Shown in pieces: positions 46,225 to 55,184 of a DNA stretch of 64,000 nt; position 1 is the stretch's first letter; each line of letters starts with the position of its first letter. Made by a program: the position numbers and the translations under genes. Source of the stretch: Myxococcales bacterium (GTDB taxonomy: Bacteria; Myxococcota_A; Polyangia; Haliangiales; Haliangiaceae); the NCBI GenBank assembly GCA_016794525.1, contig JAEUJY010000155.1:1-64000 (forward strand). Reading direction: 5' to 3'. The notes below the pieces were generated by a model that worked only from the letters and a program-made list of their open reading frames with translations, was not told where the DNA came from and ran no database searches.

Positions 46225-48147
46225 TCACGGATAGCACGCGAGCTCGGGCGCGCTGCGCACGGTGCAGCGGCCGACCGCCGGCACCGTGATCCAGCCCAGC
46301 GCGCTGGCGTCGTCGCCGCGCAGCCGCTCGACCTGCACCCGGCCGGGCCGCAGCGCCGCCTCGGCGCCGGGCGCCAGGGCGCGATCGCGCAGCCGGATCG
46401 TGTCGGCCAGCCCGTTCACCACCACCACCGACGCCAGCAAGGTCACGTCGAGGGTCTGGGTCACGCCGCTGGTCACGACGACCTCCTGGCGCCAGGCGCC
46501 CTGGCCGAGGCCCTGCTTGCACACCAGCGTGTGGCGCCCGGGCGGCAGCTCGATCGGCGCCGCGCTGGCCCGGCCGCGGGCCTGGCCGTCGATCGCCAGA
46601 TCGCACCACGCGTCGACGCGCAGGACGACGGCGCCCGGCGCCGGCGGCGCGTCGATCGTCGCGACCGGCGCCGCATCGACCGGCGCGCTCACCGCGGCGT
46701 CGACGATCGCCGCGACCTCGATCGCCCCCGCGTCCCGGCGCGCGGTCGCGCGATCGCCGGCGTCGCGCGGCGCCGCCGCGTCGGGGCCCGGCCCGGCGTC
46801 GCCCGCCGCGTCGGGCGTGGCGGCGTCGGCCAGCGCCCCGTCGGTCATGCCGTCGATCAGCGCGCCGCCGTCGACCACCGCCGCCGCGTCGGGCGCGCCC
46901 GGCGCCGCCGCGCCGCCGAGCACGCGCCACGCGCCGACCGCGCCGCCGCCCAGCGCCAGCGCCGCCGCGCCGCCGAGCAGCCACCGCCGGGTCTGGCCCT
47001 GCCGGGTCACCCGCGCCACCAGCGCCGCGGCGCCGGCGTGCGCGGGCGCCAGCGCCAGCACGCGATCGCAGGTGGCCAGCGCCCGCGCGGTCGCGCCCTG
47101 CGCGACGGCGGCCGTGGCCTCGGCCATCAGCGCCGCGATCACCGTCGGGGTGCGCGCCGCCCGGTACGCCGCCGGATCGAGCGCCCACGCGCGCACCTCG
47201 TCGGCCGGCGCGCCCAGCCCGCCGGCGGTGACCAGCGCGGTCAGCTCGGCGGCGGCGGTCGCGGCGTCGGCCGGACGCTTCCCGGGATCGGGATCCATCA
47301 GCCGCGCGATCAGCCGCGACAGCGGCGCGCCGACCGCGGGCTGACGGCGCAAGGCCGGCGTCGCGCCCCGCTGCGCCTCGGCGACGATCTTGGCGGTCGG
47401 GCCCGCGAACGGCAGGCCGCCGGTCGCCAGCTGGTACAGCGTGACGCCGACCGCGTACAGATCGGCCCGGCCGTCGAGCGCGTCGCCGTGGGCCTGCTCG
47501 GGCGCCATGAAGCTCGGCGTGCCGAGCAGCGCGCCGGTGCGGGTGTGCAGCGAGTCGTCGTCGTCGATGCGCGCGACGCCGAAGTCGGCCAGGAGCAGCC
47601 GGCCGTCGTCGGCGATCATCACGTTGGCCGGCTTGACGTCGCGGTGGACGACGCCGGCGGCGTGGGCCACCGCCAGCGCGCCGCACAGGCACGCGCCGAT
47701 CGCCGCGACCAGCTCGGCCAGCAGCGCGCCCTCGGCCTCGGCGCGCTCGCGCAGGCTCTGGCCGCGCACCAGCTCCATGACGATGTGCGGCGCGCCGTCC
47801 GCGCCGACGTCGTAGACCCGCAGGATGTTCGGGTGCTCGAGGCCGGCCGCGGCGCGGGCCTCGCGCTGGAACCGCCGGGTCAGCTCGGCCTTCTTGGCCA
47901 GGTGCGGGAACAGCACCTTCACCGCGACCTCGCGGCGCAGCTCGCGATCGCGGGCCCGGTACACCGTCGCCATGCCGCCGCTGCCCAGCTCGTCGATCAG
48001 CTGGTAGCGCCCGAGCTGGCTGCCCGGGCCGACCGCCGCCGCCGCCGGCGCGATCGCGGGCCCGCCGTCGGCGGGCGTGGCCGGGGCGTCGCCGCCCGAC
48101 GCGACGGTGTCGGCGTGGCCGGCGTCGTCGTCGCGCCGCTCGCTCAC
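46225..48147 (-). CDS. membrane Ser/Thr protein kinase
   Basis: 640 residues from the GTG at 48147. Active-type kinase domain: [50 protein letters not shown] juxtamembrane helical region (about 310-380) leads to one membrane helix ([18 protein letters not shown]), then an Asp/Ala-rich linker and an external beta domain with PEGA-like strands ([18 protein letters not shown]) and cysteines near the end. It lies 13 bp after a response-regulator gene and heads four envelope genes. It probably links an intracellular signal to that envelope machinery. Confidence 0.9.
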   Translation of the reverse strand: MSERRDDDAGHADTVASGGDAPATPADGGPAIAPAAAAVGPGSQLGRYQLIDELGSGGMATVYRARDRELRREVAVKVLFPHLAKKAELTRRFQREARAAAGLEHPNILRVYDVGADGAPHIVMELVRGQSLRERAEAEGALLAELVAAIGACLCGALAVAHAAGVVHRDVKPANVMIADDGRLLLADFGVARIDDDDSLHTRTGALLGTPSFMAPEQAHGDALDGRADLYAVGVTLYQLATGGLPFAGPTAKIVAEAQRGATPALRRQPAVGAPLSRLIARLMDPDPGKRPADAATAAAELTALVTAGGLGAPADEVRAWALDPAAYRAARTPTVIAALMAEATAAVAQGATARALATCDRVLALAPAHAGAAALVARVTRQGQTRRWLLGGAAALALGGGAVGAWRVLGGAAAPGAPDAAAVVDGGALIDGMTDGALADAATPDAAGDAGPGPDAAAPRDAGDRATARRDAGAIEVAAIVDAAVSAPVDAAPVATIDAPPAPGAVVLRVDAWCDLAIDGQARGRASAAPIELPPGRHTLVCKQGLGQGAWRQEVVVTSGVTQTLDVTLLASVVVVNGLADTIRLRDRALAPGAEAALRPGRVQVERLRGDDASALGWITVPAVGRCTVRSAPELACYP

Positions 48148-48160
48148 CAGGCCCCGGTCC

Positions 48161-49030
48161 TCAGCCGCGCCAGATCACGTAGCCGCCGCCGTCGGTCTGC
48201 TTGGCGGTGCGCATCGTCGCGCCCAGCCGGCGCGCGAGCTGGTCGGTCGCGCCGGCCGGCAGGTCGGCGGTGGTGGCCATCGCCACCACCGGCGCCAGCT
48301 TGCTGGCGTCGCCGGGGAACAGCTCGGCGCGGTTGGCGTTGATCGCGGCGACCAGCGCCGCCGCTAGGTCCTCGCCGCGCTCGGGCGCGACGACGGTGAT
48401 GAAGTCCGAGCCGCCGAGGTGGCCGACGAACGCGCCGCCGTCGCCGTGCTCGCGGGTCAGCTCGAGCACCCGCTTGGCCAGCGCGCGCACGCCGTCCTCG
48501 GCGCGGGCGAACCCGACCGCGTCGGCGTAGCCGTCGAAGCCGAGCAGGTCGATGTGGAGCACCGCCGCCGGCTTGCCGGCCTTGAGCAGCTCGCCGAGGT
48601 GCTCGTCGATCGCCCGCGAGCCGGGCAGGTCGGTGGTGGGGTTGCGCTCGCGCTCGCGCTTGGTCGCGCGGATCAGCGCCTTGGCCCGGGCGCCGAACTC
48701 GCGCAGATCGAACGGCTTGGTCATGTACGCGTCGGCGCCGGCCTCGAGGCCCTCGACCTGCTGCTCGACCGACGCCAGCGCGGTCAGCATCAGGATCGGC
48801 GTGCGCGACCACATGACGTCGCTCTTGAGCCGGCGCGCGACCTCGATGCCGTCGACGCGCGGCATCATCCAGTCGAGCACGAGCAGGTCGGGGTCGTGCG
48901 CGCGCACCAGCCGCAGCGCCTCGTCCCCGTCGTACGCGCGCAGACACAAGAAGCCGGCGTCGCCCAGCGCCATGCTCACCATGTGAGCGATGGCGTCGTC
49001 GTCCTCGGCGATGACGACCTTCTTGAACAT
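48161..49030 (-). CDS. response regulator with degenerate GGDEF domain
   Basis: 289 residues from the ATG at 49030 (a GTG/ATG at 49066 is less likely). N-terminal receiver with AEDDD, Asp53 in VLDWMMP and Lys in MTKPFD. The C-terminal domain follows the GGDEF fold (PTTDLPGSRAIDEHL; VLHIDLLGFDGYADAVG) but the signature reads GGSDF, and key catalytic residues deviate, so it is probably not an active diguanylate cyclase. It may bind c-di-GMP or act through protein contact. It is just upstream (13 bp) of the Ser/Thr kinase and likely co-transcribed. Confidence 0.82.
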   Translation of the reverse strand: MFKKVVIAEDDDAIAHMVSMALGDAGFLCLRAYDGDEALRLVRAHDPDLLVLDWMMPRVDGIEVARRLKSDVMWSRTPILMLTALASVEQQVEGLEAGADAYMTKPFDLREFGARAKALIRATKRERERNPTTDLPGSRAIDEHLGELLKAGKPAAVLHIDLLGFDGYADAVGFARAEDGVRALAKRVLELTREHGDGGAFVGHLGGSDFITVVAPERGEDLAAALVAAINANRAELFPGDASKLAPVVAMATTADLPAGATDQLARRLGATMRTAKQTDGGGYVIWRG

Positions 49031-49104
49031 TGCCAAGGTGATACGCCCGCGGCGCGGCTCCGTCAACCGGCAGTCCGACCCCTGCCGGCGGGCCCCGGGT
49101 GGGG

Positions 49105-49110
49105 TATACC
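49105..49110 (+). promoter_or_regulatory. -10-like TATACC before the M16 peptidase gene
   Basis: TATACC ends 9 nt before the GTG at 49120. It is part of the recurrent short-leader promoter layout of this window. Confidence 0.4.
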
Positions 49111-49119
49111 GCTCGTTCC

Positions 49120-50412
49120 GTGCGCGCCCCCGTCGATCCCGTCGTCACGACCACCACCCTGGGCAACGGCCTGCGGGTGACCACGGTCGCGCTGCCCCAC
49201 CTGCACACCGTGACCGTCGCCGCGTTCGTCAAGGTCGGGTCGCGGTTCGAGGTGCCCACCGACAGCGGCCTGTCGCACTTCGTCGAGCACATGCTGTTCC
49301 GCGGCACCGAGCGGTACCCGACGTCGCTCGCGCTCAACACCGCGATCGAGGCGCTGGGGTCGACGCTCCACGCCGAGACCGGCCGCGACTACACGCTGTT
49401 CTCGATGGGCTTCACCCCCGAGCAGGTGCCGGCCGGCCTGGCGGTGCTGGCCGAGCTCTTGGCCCGGCCGCGGTTCGGCGACATCGAGCTCGAGCGCGCG
49501 CTGATCCTCGAGGAGATGAGCGAGGACTACGACGAGGACGACGTCGAGATCAACGTCGACGACATCGCCCGCGGCCTGGCGTTCGGCGACCACCCGCTGG
49601 GCCAGCGCATCATCGGCCCGCGCGCCAACGTGCAGCGCTTCGCCGACGCCGACGTCCGCCGCCACTTCGCTCGCTACTACGGCGCCGCCAACACGATCCT
49701 GTGCGTCGCCGGCCCGGTCGAGCACGGCGCGATCGTCGACGCCGCCCGCTGCCTCGAGAGCCTGCCCCCCGGCGCGGTGGCCGAGCTGCCGGTCGCGCCG
49801 ACGGCGCCGGCCGCGCCGCGCTGGCGCCACGTCAAGGACTCGGGCGCGCAGACCAGCCTGGCGATCCTGTTCCGCGGCGTGCCCGAGATCGATCCGGCCT
49901 ACCCGGCGTTCGTCGCGCTGCTGCGCGCCCTCGACGACGGCATGTCGACCCGGCTGCACTACCAGCTCGCCGATCAGCGCGGCCTGGCCTACTCGATCGG
50001 CGCCGCGATCGAGCCGCTGGCCGACACCGCGCTGTTCGAGATCACCAGCGCCACCGCCAACGCCAAGCTGCCCACGCTGGTGGCCGAGATCCTCGGGCTG
50101 GTCGGCGGCCTGCGCGAGGAGGCGATCGGCGCGGACGAGCTGGCCAAGATCCGCACCCGCTACCGCTACGAGACGGTGGCGTCGCTCGACGACTCGGCGG
50201 CGATGGCCGGCTGGTTCGGCGGCACCGCGCTGTACTACCCGCCGCCGGCGCTGGCCGATCGGCTGGCCGCGATCGACGCGGTCACCGCCGACGATCTGAT
50301 CGCCACCGCGCGCCAGGTGTTCCAGCCGGCCGGGCTGGCGCTGGCCGCGGTCGGTGCGCTGTCCAAGGCCCGGGTCGGCGAGCTGCGCGAGGTCATCACC
50401 GGCTGGCAGTGA
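49120..50412 (+). CDS. M16-family zinc metallopeptidase
   Basis: 430 residues from the GTG at 49120 (ATG/GTG at 49099 gives extra residues and no better context). The inverted zinc motif HFVEH (His53, Glu56, His57) is intact, with the third ligand region LILEEMSEDYDEDD about 80 residues on. The first and second M16 lobes are both present, with the Tyr/Arg region QLADQRGLAYSIG in the second. There is no signal peptide, so it should be cytoplasmic, like the YmxG/mitochondrial-processing-peptidase-type M16B enzymes. It converges on the first of two duplicated lipoprotein genes, 17 bp away. Confidence 0.93.
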   Translation: MRAPVDPVVTTTTLGNGLRVTTVALPHLHTVTVAAFVKVGSRFEVPTDSGLSHFVEHMLFRGTERYPTSLALNTAIEALGSTLHAETGRDYTLFSMGFTPEQVPAGLAVLAELLARPRFGDIELERALILEEMSEDYDEDDVEINVDDIARGLAFGDHPLGQRIIGPRANVQRFADADVRRHFARYYGAANTILCVAGPVEHGAIVDAARCLESLPPGAVAELPVAPTAPAAPRWRHVKDSGAQTSLAILFRGVPEIDPAYPAFVALLRALDDGMSTRLHYQLADQRGLAYSIGAAIEPLADTALFEITSATANAKLPTLVAEILGLVGGLREEAIGADELAKIRTRYRYETVASLDDSAAMAGWFGGTALYYPPPALADRLAAIDAVTADDLIATARQVFQPAGLALAAVGALSKARVGELREVITGWQ

Positions 50413-50429
50413 GGCGGCCCGCCCGGCGG

Positions 50430-50906
50430 CTACTCCTCGTCGCCGGTGAGCCCGCCGTAGCCGGCGCCGCCGAACGCCGCGTCGTTGGCCGCGTCGTACT
50501 GCACGCGCAGGGGATCGCGGCCCTCGGTGACCTCGCCCACGTAGGCGCCATCGTCGGCGCGGGTGAAGGCGACGTCGATGGCCTCGGTGCACGACCCCCA
50601 CGGGCAGAAGTACTCGCCGACCAGGCGGGCGCCGTCGGCGTGGAACTCCATCGTGCCGCGGAACCGCTGCGAGCCGAGCAGCTTGGTCAGGCGCCAGCCG
50701 CCGGCATCGTCGCGCGATAGCTTGCAGGGCTGCGGATCGTAGTCGTCGATCTGGCACGTCCACAGCGCCCCGTCGCGCTGCCCGGGCGCGGCGTCGTCCG
50801 GGGCCTGCGGGACGGCCGTGTTGCCGATCGTGGGCGGTGGGGTGGCGCGGCCGCCGCAGGCCGCGGCGCCGAGCGCGAGGGCGATCATCCAGGTGCGAGC
50901 GTCCAT
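50430..50906 (-). CDS. Cys-containing lipoprotein, copy A of a tandem pair
   Basis: 158 residues from the ATG at 50906. Signal ends LALGAAAC. The mature domain contains the pair-specific segments WTCQIDDYDPQPCKLSRD, KLLGSQRFRG and EYFCPWGSCTEAID, and a Gly-rich end (FGGAGYGGLTGDEE). Four conserved cysteines probably form two disulfides. Paralogue of 50987-51472, with which it shares most mature residues; the signal regions differ. Function not recognised. Confidence 0.8.
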   Translation of the reverse strand: MDARTWMIALALGAAACGGRATPPPTIGNTAVPQAPDDAAPGQRDGALWTCQIDDYDPQPCKLSRDDAGGWRLTKLLGSQRFRGTMEFHADGARLVGEYFCPWGSCTEAIDVAFTRADDGAYVGEVTEGRDPLRVQYDAANDAAFGGAGYGGLTGDEE

Positions 50907-50986
50907 GTGTCGATTGTCGCAGGTTCCGGTCCGGACGGCGCCGGCCGCGCGGCCCGGGCGATCACCGGCGCCTCGTTGGCCAGGGG

Positions 50987-51472
50987 CTACTGCTCGTCGC
51001 CGGTGAGGCCGCCGTAGCCGGCGCCGCCGAACGCCGCGTCGTTGGGCTCGTCGTACTGGAAGCGCAAGGTCGGCGGCTGGATGTCGCCGTCGGTGCGGGC
51101 CTGGCCGACGTAGGCGCCGCTGTCCTCGTCGCGGGTGAAGTCGACGTCGATCGCCATCGTGCAGTCGCCCCACGGGCAGAAGTACTCGCCGAGGAAGCGG
51201 GCGCCGTCCTCGCGGAACACCACCGCGCCGCGGAAGCGCTGCGAGCCGAGCAGCTTGGCCAGCCGCCAGCCCTGGCCGTCGCGCGACAGCTTGCACGGCT
51301 GCGGATCGTAGTCGTCGATCTGGCAGGTCCACAGCGCGCCGTCGCGCAGGCCGGTCGCGGCCTCGGCCGGCGCGTCCTGCGCGGCGGTGTTGCCGATCGT
51401 CGGGGCGGGCGTGGCGCGGCCACCGCAGGCCGCGGCGCCGAGCGCGAGCGCGAGGATCAGGGTGCGAGCCAT
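50987..51472 (-). CDS. Cys-containing lipoprotein, copy B of a tandem pair
   Basis: 161 residues from the ATG at 51472, which overlaps the TGA of the AI-2E-type gene (TGATG). Signal ends LALGAAAC. The mature segments WTCQIDDYDPQPCKLSRD and EYFCPWGDCTMAIDVDF match copy A closely, with small differences (DGQGW, QARTDGDIQPP). The 80-bp spacer between the copies looks like a degenerate intergenic region, consistent with tandem duplication. Function not recognised. Confidence 0.82.
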   Translation of the reverse strand: MARTLILALALGAAACGGRATPAPTIGNTAAQDAPAEAATGLRDGALWTCQIDDYDPQPCKLSRDGQGWRLAKLLGSQRFRGAVVFREDGARFLGEYFCPWGDCTMAIDVDFTRDEDSGAYVGQARTDGDIQPPTLRFQYDEPNDAAFGGAGYGGLTGDEQ

Positions 51473-52503
51473 CACGGGTCGAGTGTCGCAGGTTCTGGCG
51501 GCGCCGGCTCGACCCGCGCGGCCCGCGCGATCACCAGCGCCTCCTTGGCCAGGCGCACCACCAGCGGGCCCAGGACGACGCCGGCCGCGCCGACCAGCGC
51601 GATGCCGCCGAACATCGAGACCATGATCAAGAGCGACGGCAGCTCGAGCCGGCCGCGCCGCGCCAGGACCGGGCGCAGGACGTTGTCGATCGAGCCGATC
51701 ACCACCACGCCGACGACCGCCATGATGACCGCGGCGTCGGCGCGGCCGGTCAGCCACAGCCCCGCCGCCACCGGCAGCCACACCATCGCGGTGCCGACCG
51801 CCGGGACCACCGACGCGATCAAGGTCAGGAGGCCCAGCACCAGCGGCTCGGGCACGTCGAGCAGCACGAACGCGAGCGTCGCGACCAGCGCCTGGGCCAG
51901 CCCCGAGCCGCCGACCCCGACCAGCAGGCCGCGGCCGGTCTCGGTGAACGCGGCCGCGAAGCGCGCGGTGATCCGCGGATCGAGCGGTAGGTGCTCCTCG
52001 AACCAGGCGTAGGCGCGCGGCCCGTCGGCGAGCACCGCGTAGGTGGCCGACAGGAAGACGAACAGCCCCAGCAGCACCTTCGCCGCCACCGCGAACACCA
52101 GGCTGACCAGGCTCCACGCGCGACTGCCGTGCTCGACCAGCAGGCCGACCGGCCCGCGCTCGTCGCTGTCGCTCGCGCCCTTGGTCACCAGCTGCTCGAA
52201 CACCTCGCGCGCCTGGGGCGAGGCCAAGAGCCGCTGGCCCAGCACGATCGCGTCGCCGATCAGCGTCGCGACGACCAGCGCGATCGGCACCACCAGCAGC
52301 GCGATCAGCGCCGCGGTCAGCACCGCCGCGGCGCGCTGGCGCCGGCCGGTCAGCCGGGTCAGCCACGGCACCATCCGGCGGCCCAGCTGCCCGACCCACA
52401 CCGCCAGCACCAGCCAGCTCCAGAACGGCGCGAACACCGCGGCGGCGGCGAGCACCATCGCCACCAGCAGCCAGCCGGGCAGCCGCGGCGGCGCGGCGGT
52501 CAC
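51472..52503 (-). CDS. AI-2E family transporter-like membrane protein
   Basis: 343 residues from the GTG at 52503. Seven or eight hydrophobic segments, with the family's conserved C-terminal block (LGLLTLIASVVPAVGTAMVWLP; ARRGRLELPSLLIMVSMFGG) and a periplasmic loop. The family (PF01594) is called AI-2E after E. coli TqsA, but members transport varied small molecules, so the substrate is unassigned. It starts inside the stop codon of the upstream small gene (GTGA) and ends in the start of the lipoprotein copy B (TGATG). Confidence 0.88.
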   Translation of the reverse strand: MTAAPPRLPGWLLVAMVLAAAAVFAPFWSWLVLAVWVGQLGRRMVPWLTRLTGRRQRAAAVLTAALIALLVVPIALVVATLIGDAIVLGQRLLASPQAREVFEQLVTKGASDSDERGPVGLLVEHGSRAWSLVSLVFAVAAKVLLGLFVFLSATYAVLADGPRAYAWFEEHLPLDPRITARFAAAFTETGRGLLVGVGGSGLAQALVATLAFVLLDVPEPLVLGLLTLIASVVPAVGTAMVWLPVAAGLWLTGRADAAVIMAVVGVVVIGSIDNVLRPVLARRGRLELPSLLIMVSMFGGIALVGAAGVVLGPLVVRLAKEALVIARAARVEPAPPEPATLDP

Positions 52504-52985
52504 CGTGGTCCCCGGCGGCGCCCGGCGTCGATCGGCGGCGCGGCGTCGATCGGGGCGTCGACCCCGGCGTCGATCGGCGGCGCCGGCGCGTGGATGACGA
52601 CCGCGCGGGTGGCGGTCACCGGGCGGCAGGTCCTGGCCGCGCACAGCCAGAACCGCGCGTCGATCGTCAGGCGGTGATCGCCGGCGGCCCGCGGCCGCAC
52701 CTTGACGTCGAAGCGCGGCGCGTCGGCCGCCGGGTCGGCGGCGTCCTTGCGCAGGTAGCGCCGGCGGGGCAGGGCCAGCGCGTCGTCGGCGTCGAGCGCC
52801 AGCCGCAGCGGCCCCTCCGCGGCGATGGTGTGGCCGGCGGCCGGCGCCAGCGTCACCGACACCGCCGCGGCCTCGCCCGGCGCCACCTCGGCCGGCGCGA
52901 CGATGCGCACCTCGAAGCCGGGATCGTCGGCGCGGGCCGCGCGGCACGCGGCGACCAGCGCCAGCGCCGCGGCCGCCGCCTTCAC
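52500..52985 (-). CDS. small exported protein with immunoglobulin-like domain
   Basis: 161 residues from the GTG at 52985. Signal MKAAAAALALVAACRAARA can be read as a lipobox-bearing or ordinary signal. The mature part is a single beta-sandwich (EVRIVAPAEVAPGEAAAVSV; RFWLCAARTCRPV), with two cysteines near the end, then an Ala/Asp/Pro-rich tail ([18 protein letters not shown]). The two-Cys strand pattern recalls thiol-disulfide interchange N-domains, but I would not assign a function. It is located between the PhoH-type gene (GTGA overlap) and the AI-2E-type gene (GTGA overlap). Confidence 0.7.
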   Translation of the reverse strand: MKAAAAALALVAACRAARADDPGFEVRIVAPAEVAPGEAAAVSVTLAPAAGHTIAAEGPLRLALDADDALALPRRRYLRKDAADPAADAPRFDVKVRPRAAGDHRLTIDARFWLCAARTCRPVTATRAVVIHAPAPPIDAGVDAPIDAAPPIDAGRRRGPR

Positions 52986-54295
52986 AGCACCTGCGTCGCG
53001 AGCTCGGCGAGCTGGCTGCGCTCGCCCTTGGCCAGCGTGATGTGACCGGCGATCGCCTCGGGCTTGAACCGCTCGGCCACCGTCGTCAGGCCGTTGTTCG
53101 ACGAGTCGAGGTACGGGTGATCGATCTGGTACGGGTCGCCGGTCAGGATGATCTTCGTGCCCTCGCCGGCGCGGGTGATGATCGTCTTGACCTCGTGCGG
53201 CGTCAGGTTCTGGGCCTCGTCGACGATCATGTAGACGTTGGGCAGCGAGCGGCCGCGGATGTAGGTCAGCGGCTCGACCTGGACGAAGCCCAGATCGACC
53301 AGCTCGGCGTAGCTGCGGCCTTCCTTCTTGTCGGAGCGGTTCAGGCCCAGCAAGAGCTCGAGGTTGTCGTAGATGGGCTGCATCCACGGGTTGAGCTTCT
53401 CCTCGATGTCGCCCGGCAGGTAGCCGATGTCGCGGCCGAGCGGGAAGATCGGGCGGCTGACCAGCAGCTTCTGGTAGACGTCCTCCTCGGTCACCTTCTG
53501 CAGGCCGGCGGCGATCGCCAGGAGCGTCTTGCCGGTGCCGGCCTTGCCGACCAGCGTCACCAGCTTGATGTCGTCGTTGAGCAACAGGTCGAGCGCGTAG
53601 TGCTGCTCCTTGTTGCGCGGGCGGATGCCCCAGACGCCGTCGCGCAGCTTCTTGACCGGCACGACCTTGCCGCTGGCCTTGTCGTGGCGGGTCAGCGCGC
53701 TCTTGCCGGTGGTGTCGTCCTTGAGCAGCACGAACTCGTTGGGGTACAGGCCGCCCTCGACGGCGATCGTCGCGCCGCCGTCGGCGTAGAGCGCGTCGAC
53801 GGTGCCGGCCGGCGTCGCGACCTCGCGGTGCCCGGGGTACAGCTCGTCGATCGAGATCTGCTCGGTGTCGTAGTCGACGGTCTGCAGGCCCAGCGCATCG
53901 CCGCGGATGCGCATGTTGACGTCCTTGGTCACCAGGATGCACGGCACCCCGGGCTCGCCGTCGCGGACCTCGGCGGCGATCTCGAGGATCCGCTGATCCA
54001 TCGAGCGCGAGTCGTAGCTGGGGTTCTTGGGCGGGTTCTTGGCCAGCGCCACCCGCACGGTGCCGCCGTTGTCGAGCTTCTGCGGCTTGGACAGGCCGCC
54101 GTCGACGCGGTGCTCGTCGAGCAGGCGCGCCACCTGGCGGGCGTTGCGGCCGAGCTCGGTCTGGTCCTTCTTGAACGTGTCGATCTCCTCGATCACGTAG
54201 ATCGGGATGACCACGTTGTTGTCCGCGAACGCGAAGATCGCCCGCGCGTCGTGGAGGAGCACGTTGGTGTCGAGGACGTAGTTCTTGACCGTCAC
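52982..54295 (-). CDS. PIN-PhoH fusion ATPase
   Basis: 437 residues from the GTG at 54295 (54364 is the longer frame start). The N-terminal PIN nuclease domain has YVLDTNVLLHD with the first acidic metal ligand, a later DRS/ILVTKDVN pair, and a conserved ELGRNARQVARLLDE. Residues from about 245 form the PhoH P-loop ATPase: VGKAGTGKT, IVDEAQNLTP (Walker B) and LTGDPYQID. This two-domain layout is the YlaK/PhoH2 type, linked to RNA unwinding and cleavage. There is no signal peptide. First gene of a four-gene chain of overlapping frames down to 50987. Confidence 0.92.
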   Translation of the reverse strand: MTVKNYVLDTNVLLHDARAIFAFADNNVVIPIYVIEEIDTFKKDQTELGRNARQVARLLDEHRVDGGLSKPQKLDNGGTVRVALAKNPPKNPSYDSRSMDQRILEIAAEVRDGEPGVPCILVTKDVNMRIRGDALGLQTVDYDTEQISIDELYPGHREVATPAGTVDALYADGGATIAVEGGLYPNEFVLLKDDTTGKSALTRHDKASGKVVPVKKLRDGVWGIRPRNKEQHYALDLLLNDDIKLVTLVGKAGTGKTLLAIAAGLQKVTEEDVYQKLLVSRPIFPLGRDIGYLPGDIEEKLNPWMQPIYDNLELLLGLNRSDKKEGRSYAELVDLGFVQVEPLTYIRGRSLPNVYMIVDEAQNLTPHEVKTIITRAGEGTKIILTGDPYQIDHPYLDSSNNGLTTVAERFKPEAIAGHITLAKGERSQLAELATQVL

Positions 54296-54383
54296 GGTGC
54301 GATGTTCGAGGCGACCGATCGCGCAGTCAAACGACCGCGGGGCAAAGCGCCCGGCGATTTGCAAGCCCGAGACGATCCCGGGA

Positions 54384-55073
54384 TCACCGCCGGCGCCGCC
54401 GCGCGACCAGCGCGCCGAGCGCGATCGCCGCGGTGCCGAGCCCGCCGCCGCCCGCCGCGCAGCCGTCGCCGCCGCCGTGGTCGTGGGCGGCCGGCGCGTC
54501 GAGGAAGTCGCCGCCGCCGTCGTGGTCGCCGGGCACGCCGGCGTCGAGCGCGAGGCCGCCGTCGCCGTTGTCGCAGGTGAACGCGCCGCCGGTGCATGGG
54601 CCGCCCAGCGGATCGGCGCACATCTCCTCGGCGAGCGGCCGGCGCGGCGGGCACGCGCCCGCCGGGCCGATGTGCACCGCGACCCGATCGGTGGTGCCGT
54701 CGCCGAGCTGCACGTCGGCGCCCTCGGGGAACGGCGTCGCCGGCGCCACCTCGAGCACCGCCATCGGCACGTCGAAGGTGTTCCACTGCCAGCACGACGA
54801 GTCGAGCGTCGAGCACTGATCCATGAAGCGGCGGATCGCGAAGGTGTCGACGGCGCTGGTGGTCACCGCCACCGGCGCGCTGCCGATGCGGGCGACCACC
54901 TGGACGCTCGCCTCGCCCGCCGGCACGTACAGCTCGACCTTGCAGCCGGAGGGGATCGTCCCGCCCAGCTCGGCCACCGCCGACGACCAGTAGTCGCTCC
55001 GGCACGGCGTGTTGGCCGCCGCCGCCTGCGCACCCAGCGTCAGCCCTGCGATCACCCCGAGGATCGTCCGCAT
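54384..55073 (-). CDS. secreted MYXO-CTERM protein
   Basis: 229 residues from the ATG at 55073. A signal peptide (about 1-19, ending AAAAN) is followed by a Cys-containing mature part (PCRSDYW, SGCKVEL, DSSCWQW, GACPPRRP, EMCADPLGGPC). An Asp/Gly/His-rich linker leads to the MYXO-CTERM sorting tail: DGCAAGGGG, hydrophobic TAAIALGALVA and RRRRR at the end. The protein should be displayed on the outer surface after processing by a myxosortase. Function unknown; the gene stands alone between the PhoH-type gene and the M19-like gene. Confidence 0.88.
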   Translation of the reverse strand: MRTILGVIAGLTLGAQAAAANTPCRSDYWSSAVAELGGTIPSGCKVELYVPAGEASVQVVARIGSAPVAVTTSAVDTFAIRRFMDQCSTLDSSCWQWNTFDVPMAVLEVAPATPFPEGADVQLGDGTTDRVAVHIGPAGACPPRRPLAEEMCADPLGGPCTGGAFTCDNGDGGLALDAGVPGDHDGGGDFLDAPAAHDHGGGDGCAAGGGGLGTAAIALGALVARRRRR

Positions 55074-55184
55074 GCCTCGAGCTTCGGCGCGCGCGGCGGC
55101 CGACGCAAGCGCGGCGTGCGGGCCGCCGGGGCGGTCGTGATCGCGGCGACGCCGCGCGACATCGGCGTCCGGATCGCCGCCGGG

